A stretch of 64,000 nt of DNA from Zobellia uliginosa (GCF_900156625.1 NZ_FTOB01000011.1:18727-82726), one strand, 5' to 3'; shown: positions 48,171 to 56,470, counted from the stretch's first letter. The notes: a model not told the origin generated them from the sequence alone. Numbers and translations are program-made.

Positions 48171-48476
48171 TTAATTATTAAATTCAGAAGTTTCAAGCAC
48201 TTCATAATTTTTCATTGTTAAGCTATTTACGTCTGTTAAACTAGCAAATTTCATAGCATCTTTATTTTGTATAAATGTTTTTTGAACGTGTTCAACATCT
48301 TCTTTGTTTTTCCAAATAAAGATATCCATATAACCACCCTCTGTTTTTAATAATTGTCTACTAATTAAACCTTTACATTTAGAGCAATAATCTTTGTTAA
48401 ATGCCTTTGAAGCTAATAAAAGCTCTTCATGAGTTACATTTTCTGCTGTTTTGTAAGTGGTAATTTCTACTATCAT
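48171..48476 (-). CDS. Small dimeric alpha/beta-barrel (ABM-like) protein
   Basis: The 101-aa product looks like the antibiotic-biosynthesis-monooxygenase-like ferredoxin fold: MIVEITTYKTAENVTHEELL, RQLLKTEGGYMDIFIWKNKEDVEHVQ and a C-terminal strand. Such proteins often act as small monooxygenases or have unknown roles. A CSKC pair near residue 35 is unusual for the family. It is followed by a terminator and preceded by the Crp-like regulator at 48549 on the same strand, which may control it. Confidence 0.65.
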   Translation of the reverse strand: MIVEITTYKTAENVTHEELLLASKAFNKDYCSKCKGLISRQLLKTEGGYMDIFIWKNKEDVEHVQKTFIQNKDAMKFASLTDVNSLTMKNYEVLETSEFNN

Positions 48477-48548
48477 TTTTAAATTGTTTGTTTTAGATTA
48501 TTGACGACAAAATTACTTTGAGAATTTTGTGTAAAACAATAAGGTAGT

Positions 48549-49151
48549 TTAAGAAATCACCTTTTTAGCAGCTATTTTTTTTCTTATAGTGCTTAAAAAC
48601 TCAGGTGTAACACCAATATATGAAGCTATCTGAATATTTGAGATACGTTTTGATAAGTCGGGATATATTTTTAAAAAATATAGATATCTCTCATGTGCTG
48701 TCGAACTTATATGCTGAAGAATTCTTTCTTGTTGTTCTATAAAGGCTTCTTCACTAACAATCCTCATGTTTCTGTCAAAAAGAGGTGAGTTGTCATATAA
48801 AAGAAAAAGGTCTTCATTTTTAATTTGTAGAATAGTTGAAGGTGTCATAGCTTGAATAAAGAGCTTGCTAGGACTGTTATTATATAAACTGTTAAAATCA
48901 GTTAACCAGTTATTTTCTGAGGTAAATTTTAAGTTATGTTGGTTTCCGTTTTTGTCAACATGATACGTTTTTAAAATTCCTTTTATAACAAAGGTTAGGT
49001 GGAGACATTTTTCTCCTTCCGTTAAGATATTTTCTTTTCTTTTAAGCTTTCTTTCAGTTACGCATTTATCAAGCATTTTTACGGTTGATTGTTCGACCGT
49101 CCAATAATTGTTAAAATAATTTAGGAGATATTGTGTTTTAGTAGAACTCAA
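48549..49151 (-). CDS. Crp/Fnr-family transcriptional regulator
   Basis: The 200-aa product has a cyclic-nucleotide-binding-like roll (KRKENILTEGEKCLHLTFVIKG) and a C-terminal winged helix (NIQIASYIGVTPEFLSTIRKKI), as in the Bacteroidota Crp-like group. It is 72 bp upstream of the ABM-like gene on the same strand. Confidence 0.85.
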   Translation of the reverse strand: MSSTKTQYLLNYFNNYWTVEQSTVKMLDKCVTERKLKRKENILTEGEKCLHLTFVIKGILKTYHVDKNGNQHNLKFTSENNWLTDFNSLYNNSPSKLFIQAMTPSTILQIKNEDLFLLYDNSPLFDRNMRIVSEEAFIEQQERILQHISSTAHERYLYFLKIYPDLSKRISNIQIASYIGVTPEFLSTIRKKIAAKKVIS

Positions 49152-49244
49152 TTTTTATAATGTTTTTCATTAGATATGACGTTAAACAAGCAAAAACAGA
49201 AAGAATAAACTATACTTTTTTTAGTTTAATCAGTAATAAATCTA

Positions 49245-49811
49245 TTAGTTAAATTTATCGTTATATCCAGTTTCTACTTCTAATTTGCTCCATTTCTCTT
49301 TCCATCTTTTGTTTTTTATTCTATCATTATAAATGACCAAATCAAATTTTGGTGTTGGTCTTACCAAAAGGTTAAATAAGTCATCTAAACCATAAGGAGC
49401 TATATATTCAATTTGGTTTTCAAGATTCAGTCTTACGGCTATTGAAGTTGCAGTTTCAGGCCAAAAAGAAATAGCATGTTTGCAATTAGTATATTGTTGG
49501 TGTTCATTTCTAATATGCATTCTTGCTTGATTCTTAACGGACCATTTCAGATTCGAATTCAGTTTTCGTAGCTTGTTTTCTATTTGCAGGTCATATTTTT
49601 TAATCGGGTTTGATTTGTCAAAATATATTACATCAATATCATTAAGTTTCGTTCTGTCTTTCCCATGTTTTTCATCCCAAACTTTGTTTCGCACAAAACC
49701 TGCTCCAATCCAACAATCATTCAAGTTTAAATTTCTAACGGTTTTCAAAATGTTAGTCATCCAAATATCATTTTCAATGATTTCTATTAGTTCGTTTTCT
49801 AATTTTTTCAT
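49245..49811 (-). CDS. Nucleotidyltransferase-family protein (NTP_transf_6-like)
   Basis: Starting from ATG 49811 (MKKLENELIEII) the product is 188 aa; an ATG six codons upstream is less typical. The GAGFVRNKVWDEKHGKDRTKLNDIDVIYFD region is the family's modified nucleotidyltransferase active site with the D-x-D pair, and a C-terminal YAPYGLDDLFNLLVRPTPKF segment is also characteristic. These stand-alone proteins are widespread, with no assigned substrate. It is a single gene within the accessory island. Confidence 0.85.
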   Translation of the reverse strand: MKKLENELIEIIENDIWMTNILKTVRNLNLNDCWIGAGFVRNKVWDEKHGKDRTKLNDIDVIYFDKSNPIKKYDLQIENKLRKLNSNLKWSVKNQARMHIRNEHQQYTNCKHAISFWPETATSIAVRLNLENQIEYIAPYGLDDLFNLLVRPTPKFDLVIYNDRIKNKRWKEKWSKLEVETGYNDKFN

Positions 49812-49829
49812 TTTTCTAATTACCGCCAA

Positions 49830-50004
49830 CGTCAGTCTGTCTCAAAACCGCCCGTGATTTTGAATAAAATTACACAATTCGAGATATTGAGCTGAAAGAA
49901 ACTCCGATTTTCATGAATGCCGATATAAGGTCCAAGAAGGAATTTTTTGAGACCTTTAGCGTCCATAAGGACCGCTTTTGGGATGTTGTTAGATACCCCA
50001 AAAT
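49830..50004. other. Intergenic segment with an unidentified gene fragment
   Basis: A plus-strand open frame of about 43 codons ending at 50009 (motif ELKETPIFMNADIRSKKEFF, then RFWDVVRYPKI) has protein-like composition but no start and no family I recognise. The boundary sequence ACCGCCAACG at 49833-49842 resembles the core of the long palindromes in this island. Confidence 0.3.
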
Positions 50005-50217
50005 CTAGTCAGTGAGTTCTTTACATTCAAAACCAAAGTCATTCAAAATTTCAATGATATTTTTCACTATATCAATCTGGCTATCAATACGTAAAATGTT
50101 GTCGGAATCTTCAAGGTCAAAGTTCCAACAAGAACCAACTAATAAGTTGTTCAATTGTGGCGTAATTAGTTTTATTGATTTTTTAGATTTTATTGAAGTT
50201 TTGAATACATAAATCAT
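50005..50217 (-). CDS. Small conserved hypothetical protein
   Basis: From ATG 50217 the product is 70 aa: it opens with MIYVFKTSIKSKKSIKLITP and has SCWNFDLEDSDNILRID in the middle. The pattern resembles small Bacteroidota proteins of ferredoxin-like (HMA-like) fold, but I do not know a function. No operon partner. Confidence 0.6.
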   Translation of the reverse strand: MIYVFKTSIKSKKSIKLITPQLNNLLVGSCWNFDLEDSDNILRIDSQIDIVKNIIEILNDFGFECKELTD

Positions 50218-50380
50218 TATCACTAGTTAATTTTTTATCTTTCTAAGAATTTTATTGTCAATGTTAAATGTGCCGAATAATATGGTAGTGCATATTTCTA
50301 AGTTGGAAATACGTACTATCGTTTCGGTTTATTACTTAGAAAATCGTTCGCTTTTATATTTGTGGACCTCGTAAATAATA

Positions 50381-50411
50381 TAAGACGTTTGGATTGGCAC
50401 CAAACGTCTTA
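50381..50411. terminator. Hairpin downstream of the AraC/GyrI-like gene
   Basis: TAAGACGTTTGG (50381-50392) pairs perfectly with CCAAACGTCTTA (50400-50411) around a 7-base loop. It lies 36 bp beyond the stop of the minus-strand regulator at 50448. The following T-tract is weak, so it may act as a terminator or an RNA-stabilising 3' hairpin. Confidence 0.6.
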
Positions 50412-50447
50412 AAGTTTATTTATTATTCTGTGAATTTATTTCCTTTG

Positions 50448-51404
50448 TTATAATGGTTTTACAGAAATACACATGTCAAAAATATGTAAACCTTGCGGGT
50501 GAGTTTTAGGATCGTTTAAATGATTTAAATATACTCCTCTGTCGTCTGGTTGATAACCACTATTTGGAAACCATTCGTTATATAGATAATCCCAAGCTGA
50601 GAAACATTCATCTAATGTACCTTCTTTATGAAGAACTACATATTTTCCACCTTTTATAACAGTTTTTCCAATTGTTCCCTCTCCTTCAGTTTTCTCAGGG
50701 ACAGATAAGCAGACATCGGCTTGCACCATTCCTTTTGAATCCGGCATACTTCGATATACTGTTAAAGCTTTAGTAGTCGGGAAGTCAACGAGTTCTCTTG
50801 GGGTAGCCCACGTTATCAATGTATTGAGCATTTTTGCGAAATTGTCCGAATCATGTACATGAATAGAATGGTTTCTGATATAAATAACTGGAAGGTTTTC
50901 TAATTCTTTAACCTCAATGTTGATCCTTTTTTTAAGCTCCATATTTGTGAAATTTTGATTTAATAATATGGGTGCAATGTAATTGTCATTTATTCTTGGA
51001 AGTTGTCCAATCTTGCTCTTTACTTTTCCAGTCTTGCTATTTTTATACCTTCTTCTTTCTCTCCATTGTGAAGGGCTTAGTTTATTTAATTTTTTAAATG
51101 CTTTAGAGAAGGATGAGACACTTGAGAAACCCAATAAATAAGCAATATCAGAAATAGCTATATCTAAATTGTTTGCCAAAATATATTCAGCTCTGCCTAA
51201 TTTTGATTTTGTTATAAAATTATTTGGAGTAACTCCAGTAATTGCTTTGAATACCCTGTGAAAATGAAATTTTGAAAAATTTGAAACTTCAGCTAACTCG
51301 TCTAACGAAATCTCTCGCTCTATATTTAACCTTATAAAGTCAATTACTTTATTTATTCTAAAGACATATTCCTTAAATGACCTTTCTTGGATAGATTCAT
51401 TCAT
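50448..51404 (-). CDS. AraC-family regulator with GyrI-like effector domain
   Basis: The 318-aa product begins with the AraC double HTH (REISLDELAEVSNFSKFHFHRVFKAITG and ISDIAYLLGFSSVSSFSKAFKK). It continues into a GyrI/SOUL-like effector-binding domain (NLPVIYIRNHSIHVHD to GLHIFDMCISVKPL). This HTH-first order is that of Rob/BmrR-style multidrug-responsive activators. No efflux gene is adjacent. A group II intron relic lies just upstream. Confidence 0.88.
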   Translation of the reverse strand: MNESIQERSFKEYVFRINKVIDFIRLNIEREISLDELAEVSNFSKFHFHRVFKAITGVTPNNFITKSKLGRAEYILANNLDIAISDIAYLLGFSSVSSFSKAFKKLNKLSPSQWRERRRYKNSKTGKVKSKIGQLPRINDNYIAPILLNQNFTNMELKKRINIEVKELENLPVIYIRNHSIHVHDSDNFAKMLNTLITWATPRELVDFPTTKALTVYRSMPDSKGMVQADVCLSVPEKTEGEGTIGKTVIKGGKYVVLHKEGTLDECFSAWDYLYNEWFPNSGYQPDDRGVYLNHLNDPKTHPQGLHIFDMCISVKPL

Positions 51405-51439
51405 TTACTATTCTATATTTGCTAATGGTTTCGCGTAAA

Positions 51440-51840
51440 GTAGACAGGGGGGAACCGAGCCTCTCACGGAACCGTATATTATAGTCTCCCATCATACGGC
51501 TCTTCATAATCAATTTAATACCTTTAATCGGAATATCCAACGTGCCAATGGTAAAACAGACTCGGATATTGCTTCCGAACCGCGTCCAACCATTTGTAGG
51601 CTTTGCTTGGATTGTTTCTATACCGCTTGTAGTGATATCTTGCCCATTTTACCAGTTTTATGCGCAATATAAAAAAACACTTTGGACAAGCTATAGCCTC
51701 GGTATTGGCCAAAGTAACGAATCCACCCTCGAAGTTTTGGGTTCACATGATGTGCAATGCAACAATACTGTCGCATCGCATTCTTGGGATTTCCATTTTC
51801 CTGATCTGTTCAAATAACCGTCATCTTGACTGGATACTGA
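51440..51840 (-). pseudogene. Degraded group II intron: maturase C-terminus plus 3' hairpin
   Basis: On the minus strand, scattered frames recover the end of a reverse transcriptase/maturase: EQIRKMEIPRMR, then HHVNPKLRGWIRYFGQYRGY, then LVKWARYHYKRYRNNPSKAY to a stop near 51524. At least two frameshifts separate the pieces. The motifs NPKLRGWI and KWARYHYKRYR are the X-domain/maturase signature. Immediately downstream, CCGTAT...ATACGG forms the hairpin inside GAGCCGTATGATGGGAGAC (51472-51502) that follows such ORFs in group II introns. The RT domain and 5' half are gone. Confidence 0.8.
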
Positions 51841-51884
51841 TTGCGCAATCTAATCCTAAGAACAGCCTGGCTGTTTTTAAATTT

Positions 51885-52505
51885 CTATTCAGAAGTATCA
51901 CATTTATTATATTCTTCAACAATTTCACGGAAATATTTTCTACCGTATTTTTTAGCTTTAAGTTCTTTTATTAAAGAAGGACAATCTGAAAAGTATTTAA
52001 GCGCTTTTTTTCTTACAGAAAGAACTTTGTCCGCTAGATAAAGATTTGCTTTGGATTCTCCCTTTTTTAAAATATAATATTCTATATCATGATTGAAGGA
52101 AGTTGTCTTCATACCGTTAAGATTATTAGTATGCTCAGATCGTCCTGAATAATATCTTCTAACATATAAACTTGCTTTTCCTTCAATGATACGCTTGAAC
52201 AGTTGTCTTTTGTTCTTTGAAACCGGTATATAAGTATAGTATTCGTTTCCGCTGTTTATAAAGTAATCAACATGTTCTTGTTTAAATTTTTCTTTTTTAG
52301 CTCTCTTATCTGATTTGAAAAAAACGGTCTGGTCATTAGCACTTAGCGTTAATGCTTTATTATGATATCCAACTTTAATAAGTCCTTTTTTGCTCTCTCC
52401 ATTTTTTAAAAATAGTTCGCCCTCATTCCATGTATTGTCCTGGCCATAAATAAAACCTATTAATATAAAAGTGAATATTAGTGTAATAGTATTTTTTATT
52501 TTCAT
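51885..52505 (-). CDS. Exported hypothetical protein
   Basis: The 206-aa product has a signal peptide (LIFTFILIGFIYGQD). It opens with WNEGELFLKNGESKKGLIKVG, a pattern repeated in many Flavobacteriaceae exported proteins of unknown role. It is rich in Lys and Tyr, with the C-terminal helix LKAKKYGRKYFREIVEEYNKC. No catalytic motif or partner gene is visible. Confidence 0.6.
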   Translation of the reverse strand: MKIKNTITLIFTFILIGFIYGQDNTWNEGELFLKNGESKKGLIKVGYHNKALTLSANDQTVFFKSDKRAKKEKFKQEHVDYFINSGNEYYTYIPVSKNKRQLFKRIIEGKASLYVRRYYSGRSEHTNNLNGMKTTSFNHDIEYYILKKGESKANLYLADKVLSVRKKALKYFSDCPSLIKELKAKKYGRKYFREIVEEYNKCDTSE

Positions 52506-52731
52506 TTTGTGATGTTATAATTATTAGACCACTTATGCAAATTAATTCGACTGGTGTACTAGATACTTAGGTAGTAGGGAGAACTATAAAATTGTTTGAA
52601 AATGTTTGCCAACGACCCTGGATATGAAAGGTGCCGTATTTTGAAGCCACTTAGTTGTATGCCTACCGTAATTTTATTTAGTTGGAATGTCTTCATTTTT
52701 AAGGAGTCAGCCCGCATTTGTTATGGGCGAT

Positions 52732-52879
52732 GTGCCTGTTGCACAAGCATGAATTCCATCAATACCTACTTGTTAGGTTATTTTGTGAAATATAACTAAC
52801 TGATATATTGGGTTTTGATTATTTCTGATAATTCAAAAACTATCAATTTGTTGCTGATGACGGCTTGTGCAATGGTTAC
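52732..52879. mobile_element. 148-bp MITE-like element, copy 1
   Basis: It runs from GTGCCTGTTGCACAAG to CTTGTGCAATGGTTAC, the same ends as the IS1182-type relics, but its interior has no transposase sequence. It is the same length as, and roughly 90% identical by eye to, the element at 53635-53782. It is best read as a non-autonomous derivative. Confidence 0.75.
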
Positions 52880-52900
52880 TTTTGTTGGCGGTAGTATTTC

Positions 52901-53416
52901 TTATTGCCTTTTGAGATATTCATTATAAGCTCTTTTACTTTCGAAAATGGTATCCATTGATACAGTCTCAGCAGATGATTCTGTATAAATTATTAATTCA
53001 CGTATTTCTCCAGATTTAAAGTTTAAATTTTCAAAGTTTAAAGATGGAGTCTTGCCATATTTATAAGGTATTAGCTGTATATTATACAATCCATTGACAA
53101 TGTTTATTTGAAAATGACCCTTAGAATCAGTGACTGTTTTAAACTTTCTTTTGTTTTCTTTACTTATAAAAATCACGGAAATACCACCTTCAGGCCTATC
53201 ATAATCATACACTTTTCCGGTGATAAGAATCTCTGTTGTATCTGCAATTCTTTTTAAATTATTTTCTTTAATTTCCCCCCAAAAAGATGGTTGAAATTTA
53301 GTTATTTTGGCGGAATAAGGTTTTTGCATTATACAAGAATAAAGGCTAATTAATAAAAATGAACCTAAATAACCAAATCTCAGTAAAACCTTTCTGTTTT
53401 GAATGTGTTTTTTCAT
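52901..53416 (-). CDS. Lipoprotein with carboxypeptidase-regulatory-like domain
   Basis: From ATG 53416 (MKKHIQNRKV) the product is 171 aa with a lipobox-like LISLYSC. The upstream in-frame ATG at 53458 lies in palindrome sequence and is less likely. The middle, LITGKVYDYDRPEGGISVIFI to TVTDSKGHFQINIVNGLYNIQLIP, is a carboxypeptidase-D regulatory-like / transthyretin-like beta domain. It is a single gene, bracketed by the two 148-bp MITE-like copies. Confidence 0.7.
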   Translation of the reverse strand: MKKHIQNRKVLLRFGYLGSFLLISLYSCIMQKPYSAKITKFQPSFWGEIKENNLKRIADTTEILITGKVYDYDRPEGGISVIFISKENKRKFKTVTDSKGHFQINIVNGLYNIQLIPYKYGKTPSLNFENLNFKSGEIRELIIYTESSAETVSMDTIFESKRAYNEYLKRQ

Positions 53417-53634
53417 ATTATTGGCAACGGTCACGGCTATGGCAAGTAGGGCGGGCAAGGAAACTTTTCGTTTCCGTCTACGAACGAAGCTAAAGCTTAT
53501 TGTTTAATTTTATTTTTTCTTGTCCAAAGCTAAAATTGAATATTTCGCTAACGCGTAATTTTCAATTTAGCGACTTAGTAAATATACACAGACCTTTCGA
53601 TTTAGCCCTAAAGTCCGCATTACGTTTAGGTTTT
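53417..53634. repeat. Long degenerate palindrome upstream of the lipoprotein gene
   Basis: It starts with TTGGCAACGGTCACGGCTATGG (from about 53421) and ends GCCCTAAAGTCCGCATTACGTTTAGGTTTTGTG before the second MITE-like copy. The CAACG core and the trailing complementary arm resemble the better-preserved palindromes at 54484-54562 and 58961-59088, though pairing is weaker here. Confidence 0.4.
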
Positions 53635-53782
53635 GTGCCTGTTGCACAAGCATGAATTCCATCAACACCTACTTGTTAGGTTATTTTGTAAAATATAACT
53701 AGCTGATATATTGGTTTTTAATTATTTCTTATAATTCAAAAACTATCAATTTATTCCGTATGACGGGTTGTGCAACGGTTAC
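53635..53782. mobile_element. 148-bp MITE-like element, copy 2
   Basis: It has the same ends (GTGCCTGTTGCACAAG and GTTGTGCAACGGTTAC) and the same length as the copy at 52732-52879, in the same orientation. By eye about a dozen positions differ. The two copies enclose the lipoprotein gene and its palindrome. Confidence 0.75.
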
Positions 53783-53808
53783 CTTTGTTGTGTGTAGTTT
53801 TTATTCGT

Positions 53809-54027
53809 TCAATTTCTTGGAAAAACAACAATTACATTTCCTTTTGAATCGGTCATTTTTCCATTCTCTAATTCAATTTTTTCGGTAAGATGTAGTTGAG
53901 ATAATTTCTCCACAATTGTTTTAGTTAATAATTTTGTTTCGTCAGAAGGATTGGTAATTCCTTCGTCTTGCATTTGCATTCGAATTTTATAAATTCCTAA
54001 ATAGTGTTTTACGTCCAAATTACCCAT
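53809..54027 (-). CDS. Small hypothetical protein, coupled to the upstream gene
   Basis: The 72-aa product (HYLGIYKIRMQMQDEGITNP, LTKTIVEKLSQLHLTEKIEL) is cytosolic with no family I recognise. Its ATG overlaps the end of the 143-aa gene by 8 bp, so the two are translationally coupled and probably act together. Confidence 0.6.
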   Translation of the reverse strand: MGNLDVKHYLGIYKIRMQMQDEGITNPSDETKLLTKTIVEKLSQLHLTEKIELENGKMTDSKGNVIVVFPRN

Positions 54028-54451
54028 CTATTGAAACACCAACTTGTTTGTTATTCTCAAAATGAACATTAAAGTAATAATAAGGGTCATTTTTTTCCTG
54101 AAACGTTAATTCAAATCCGTTGTCATTTACTGAAATGCTACTCACATCAAAATGTTTTTCAATCGATATAAATTCCATTTCCGCATTGTCAAATTGTTCT
54201 TTCAGAGCTTTTTCCGATTCAGATTTAATTTCCGATTCGTTATTCAGAGCATTTATTAAAGTCCGTTTTTGAGATTCAGAGAGACTTTCTTTATTTCCAT
54301 CAATTAAAATCTCAACATCAGAGTTAAGAAACTGCTTTTTAAAAGTCCAACCAACATTATTTCCACGAACACTAAAACTCTCAATTTCTCCAAAATCAGA
54401 GTCGGTCGTTTTTAGTTTTTTACTTCCAAATAGATTTCCAAATATTCCCAT
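54020..54451 (-). CDS. Hypothetical protein
   Basis: The 143-aa product starts MGIFGNLFGSKK, a leader common to many unrelated small Bacteroidota proteins, and continues with beta-rich sequence (VGWTFKKQFLNSDVEILIDG, YYYFNVHFENNKQVGVSID). No motif suggests a function. It is first of a two-gene unit with the 72-aa protein; the pair is bounded by a palindrome at 54484 and a MITE-like copy at 53635, like a mobile cassette. Confidence 0.55.
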   Translation of the reverse strand: MGIFGNLFGSKKLKTTDSDFGEIESFSVRGNNVGWTFKKQFLNSDVEILIDGNKESLSESQKRTLINALNNESEIKSESEKALKEQFDNAEMEFISIEKHFDVSSISVNDNGFELTFQEKNDPYYYFNVHFENNKQVGVSIDG

Positions 54452-54483
54452 TCAGTTTGTTTTTAGTTCGGTTGCTTAAATTA

Positions 54484-54562
54484 CACACAACGTTTCGTGT
54501 ATGCGCAGTTTGCCTGTGTTGCGCCTGCGGCAGGCATATTGCGCATTACACATTGTTGTGTT
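54484..54562. repeat. 79-bp imperfect palindrome (attC-like)
   Basis: The 5' arm CACAACGTTTCGTGTATGCGCA...TTGCCTG pairs with the 3' arm CAGGCATATTGCGCATTACACATTGTTGTG. The terminal CACAAC/GTTGTG and inner GCGCA/TGCGC, GCCTG/CAGGC blocks are complementary, with a few mismatches. It separates the hypothetical pair from the ImmA/IrrE gene. The outer CAAC...GTTG boxes and long imperfect stem recall integron attC sites or related Bacteroidota intergenic repeats. Confidence 0.65.
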
Positions 54563-54611
54563 TATGTGCTTTTATAGTGGTATTGACAATACACTAATCT
54601 AATCACTCAAA

Positions 54612-55403
54612 CTAATACCACACGATACTTAAAACCTTATTCTTGTATGGAATCACCTGTTCATACACTTTGAAGTTGATATTATCATCGCTAATCCCAT
54701 CAAACCAGTCAACACCCCATAATTCCTCTGTTCTTTTTTCACCCGTACCTGTATTAAAATATTTACCTGCTAAACTGTCTTTTGGCACAACTTCTTTGTC
54801 ATCGGCTAATTTCCAGAATCGAAAATCATTACTTTGCCATTTCCAAGCAATACGATTATCTTCCATATATACCAACATAATCGGGTGTGTTCCAATGTCA
54901 GCAAAACGAATAGCACATGCCGTAATACTTACTAAATATTGCTTTGCTAAATTTTCAATAACTTGATAATCGAATTTTCGATACTTTTCACAGTCTTTTC
55001 TAAATCTCTTTTCAGGCATCAAAATACAAGAAGCAAAATAATCGGCCTCACGTTCAATTACCTGATGTTTGTTTTTATTATACCTTGATGGATGCGGTTT
55101 AATCAAACCAGCTTTTAAAGCAATTCTATGGCTGTCAATGAAGTAATGCCCAAGCTCATGGGCTAATGTAAAACGTCCTCTTTCTTTATCAGAAGTGTTT
55201 CCGAGAGTAGTATTTAGGTGTATGTAAAAGCTTTTATCATAAACTAAAGTTCCATCAAAAGCATTTCCATAATCATCATAAAACACAGGTAGCTCTTCTA
55301 ACTCAGCAATTTTATTTAATGGAGTAACAGTTTCATCATGCTCAAGAGCAAGAAATTCTGCTAAATCTTTTATCTGGTTTCTTTTACGATTGTTTATCTC
55401 CAT
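54612..55403 (-). CDS. ImmA/IrrE-family metallopeptidase
   Basis: The 263-aa product contains the zinc-protease motif in FTLAHELGHYFIDSH (H82-E-L-G-H86) and the downstream third-ligand region VIEREADYFASCILMP (Glu119). The N-terminal NRKRNQIKDLAEFLAL and a region around residues 40-70 match the ImmA/IrrE layout. Such peptidases cleave repressor-like partner proteins; the CapP protein of some CBASS loci is of this type. Its start lies 20 bp inside the 113-aa gene, and it is the last of an overlapping trio divergent from a CBASS operon, suggesting it switches that operon on. Confidence 0.9.
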   Translation of the reverse strand: MEINNRKRNQIKDLAEFLALEHDETVTPLNKIAELEELPVFYDDYGNAFDGTLVYDKSFYIHLNTTLGNTSDKERGRFTLAHELGHYFIDSHRIALKAGLIKPHPSRYNKNKHQVIEREADYFASCILMPEKRFRKDCEKYRKFDYQVIENLAKQYLVSITACAIRFADIGTHPIMLVYMEDNRIAWKWQSNDFRFWKLADDKEVVPKDSLAGKYFNTGTGEKRTEELWGVDWFDGISDDNINFKVYEQVIPYKNKVLSIVWY

Positions 55404-55725
55404 CTTTATGCTTGCTCTTCATTTTATCAAGAATTGATTGAGGTATTTCTTCACTACCTTTTCTTGCAGCCAACCTTATTTCACTAATATCCTGTTGTTC
55501 TTCTTCATCGTGAAGTTTTATTACCTTACCTTTCATTTCAAAAGAACCACTAATGATTTCTTCAGGATTTATTCTTACATCTTTTAACTCAAAGTCGTAA
55601 CCTTCATACATTGATTCAAAAAGCTCTAACTCCTTATCTGTTCTTGGGTAAGTGTAGCCCGCAATAGCTAACAGTTCATCAAATCTATCAGCGTTAATGT
55701 CCATGTTTTTCTTTTTATTTGCCAT
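55384..55725 (-). CDS. 113-aa hypothetical protein between sigma-like and ImmA/IrrE genes
   Basis: The acidic, cytosolic product (MDINADRFDELLAIAGYTYPRT, FELKDVRINPEEI, SGSFEMKGKVIKLHDEEEQQ) ends in a charged Lys-rich tail. No HTH is evident, so it is not an obvious CapH-like repressor. Overlap of 11 bp with the sigma-like gene and 20 bp with the peptidase gene shows tight translational coupling. From context it could be the protease substrate and a regulator of the sigma-like factor; this is inference. Confidence 0.6.
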   Translation of the reverse strand: MANKKKNMDINADRFDELLAIAGYTYPRTDKELELFESMYEGYDFELKDVRINPEEIISGSFEMKGKVIKLHDEEEQQDISEIRLAARKGSEEIPQSILDKMKSKHKDGDKQS

Positions 55726-56380
55726 TGTACTGATTTAAAAAGTTATCGACTTGTTTATTGGCTTGTTCCTTATACTTCCTTATAGAACCAGGAACTAATC
55801 CTAACTCATCTTGAAGTTTCTTACTTACAGGTCTAGGAATATTATTCCCTTCATGGGTGTATAATTTATACGTTAAATAAATGATTTTGTGCTTTTCCCC
55901 CAAACCATTAAGAACTTCTTCTAAAACACTCAGTTGCTCTTTTAGTTCTTTTCTTTTTAAACTATCAACTGTTGAATTTTCAACGAAATCATCAAGAGTA
56001 TAGATAAGAGATAAGTCAGTTTCCTTGTCAGGTTCGTGACATGTACCTTTATCGGTGTAATTTGCAAGTTGGGTAAACGATATTCTGTTTAGCCACCTTT
56101 TAATACCATTGTCAATGTTTTTTGTTTTTGATTTCTCATGATTGTATGATGGATATTTCCAAACTCGTGCAAAAGTGCAATTAACTATGTCTAAAGCAAC
56201 TGTTGAAGATAAATTCCATTTTCTACAGTTAATCTCTGCATTTTTTAATATCGCTTGGTCATAGCGAAGGCAAAAAACACTAAAAGCAGCTTTTGCTTCT
56301 TCCGGGTATTCATCCTTCCAGCCGATATACTCAAGTAAATCAAGGCTACAAGCCATTTTTATTTCTTCTATAACTTCCAA
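55715..56380 (-). CDS. Sigma-70-like (ECF-type) transcription factor
   Basis: The 221-aa product (an ATG at 56356 would give 213 aa) matches ECF sigma layout. A region 2-like segment runs AFSVFCLRYDQAILKNAE, ALDIVNCTFARVWKYPSY and GIKRWLNRISFTQLANYT. A region 4-like segment is GLGEKHKIIYLTYKLY, then KKLQDELGLVPGSIRKYKEQA. The match to consensus is recognisable but divergent. It starts beside a 29-bp palindrome in the intergenic region shared with the CBASS operon, and heads an overlapping trio with the 113-aa gene and the ImmA/IrrE peptidase. It probably directs transcription of itself or of the divergent operon. Confidence 0.65.
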   Translation of the reverse strand: MEVIEEIKMACSLDLLEYIGWKDEYPEEAKAAFSVFCLRYDQAILKNAEINCRKWNLSSTVALDIVNCTFARVWKYPSYNHEKSKTKNIDNGIKRWLNRISFTQLANYTDKGTCHEPDKETDLSLIYTLDDFVENSTVDSLKRKELKEQLSVLEEVLNGLGEKHKIIYLTYKLYTHEGNNIPRPVSKKLQDELGLVPGSIRKYKEQANKQVDNFLNQYNGK

Positions 56381-56399
56381 AATAGTCTTATTAATTAAC

Positions 56400-56428
56400 T
56401 ACCAAAAGCGTGAGTCACGCTTTTAGTA
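56400..56428. promoter_or_regulatory. Near-perfect palindrome in the CBASS divergent promoter
   Basis: AAAAGCGTGA at 56404-56413 and TCACGCTTTT at 56415-56424 are perfectly complementary around a single G. Pairing extends to TAC/GTA outside one mismatch, giving 14-bp arms. It lies between the sigma-like gene (start 56380, minus) and the small CBASS-linked gene (start 56471, plus). It is a strong operator candidate for divergent control. Confidence 0.75.
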
Positions 56429-56470
56429 TACAGGTAAAGAGTAGTTAAAAATAGCAATAAATAGTAATAT

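Noticed and set aside
55384..55725. 113-aa protein as a CapH-type HTH repressor
   Set aside because: No helix-turn-helix pattern is visible; the acidic strand/turn composition and charged tail do not fit a DNA-binding repressor. A remote structural similarity cannot be excluded.
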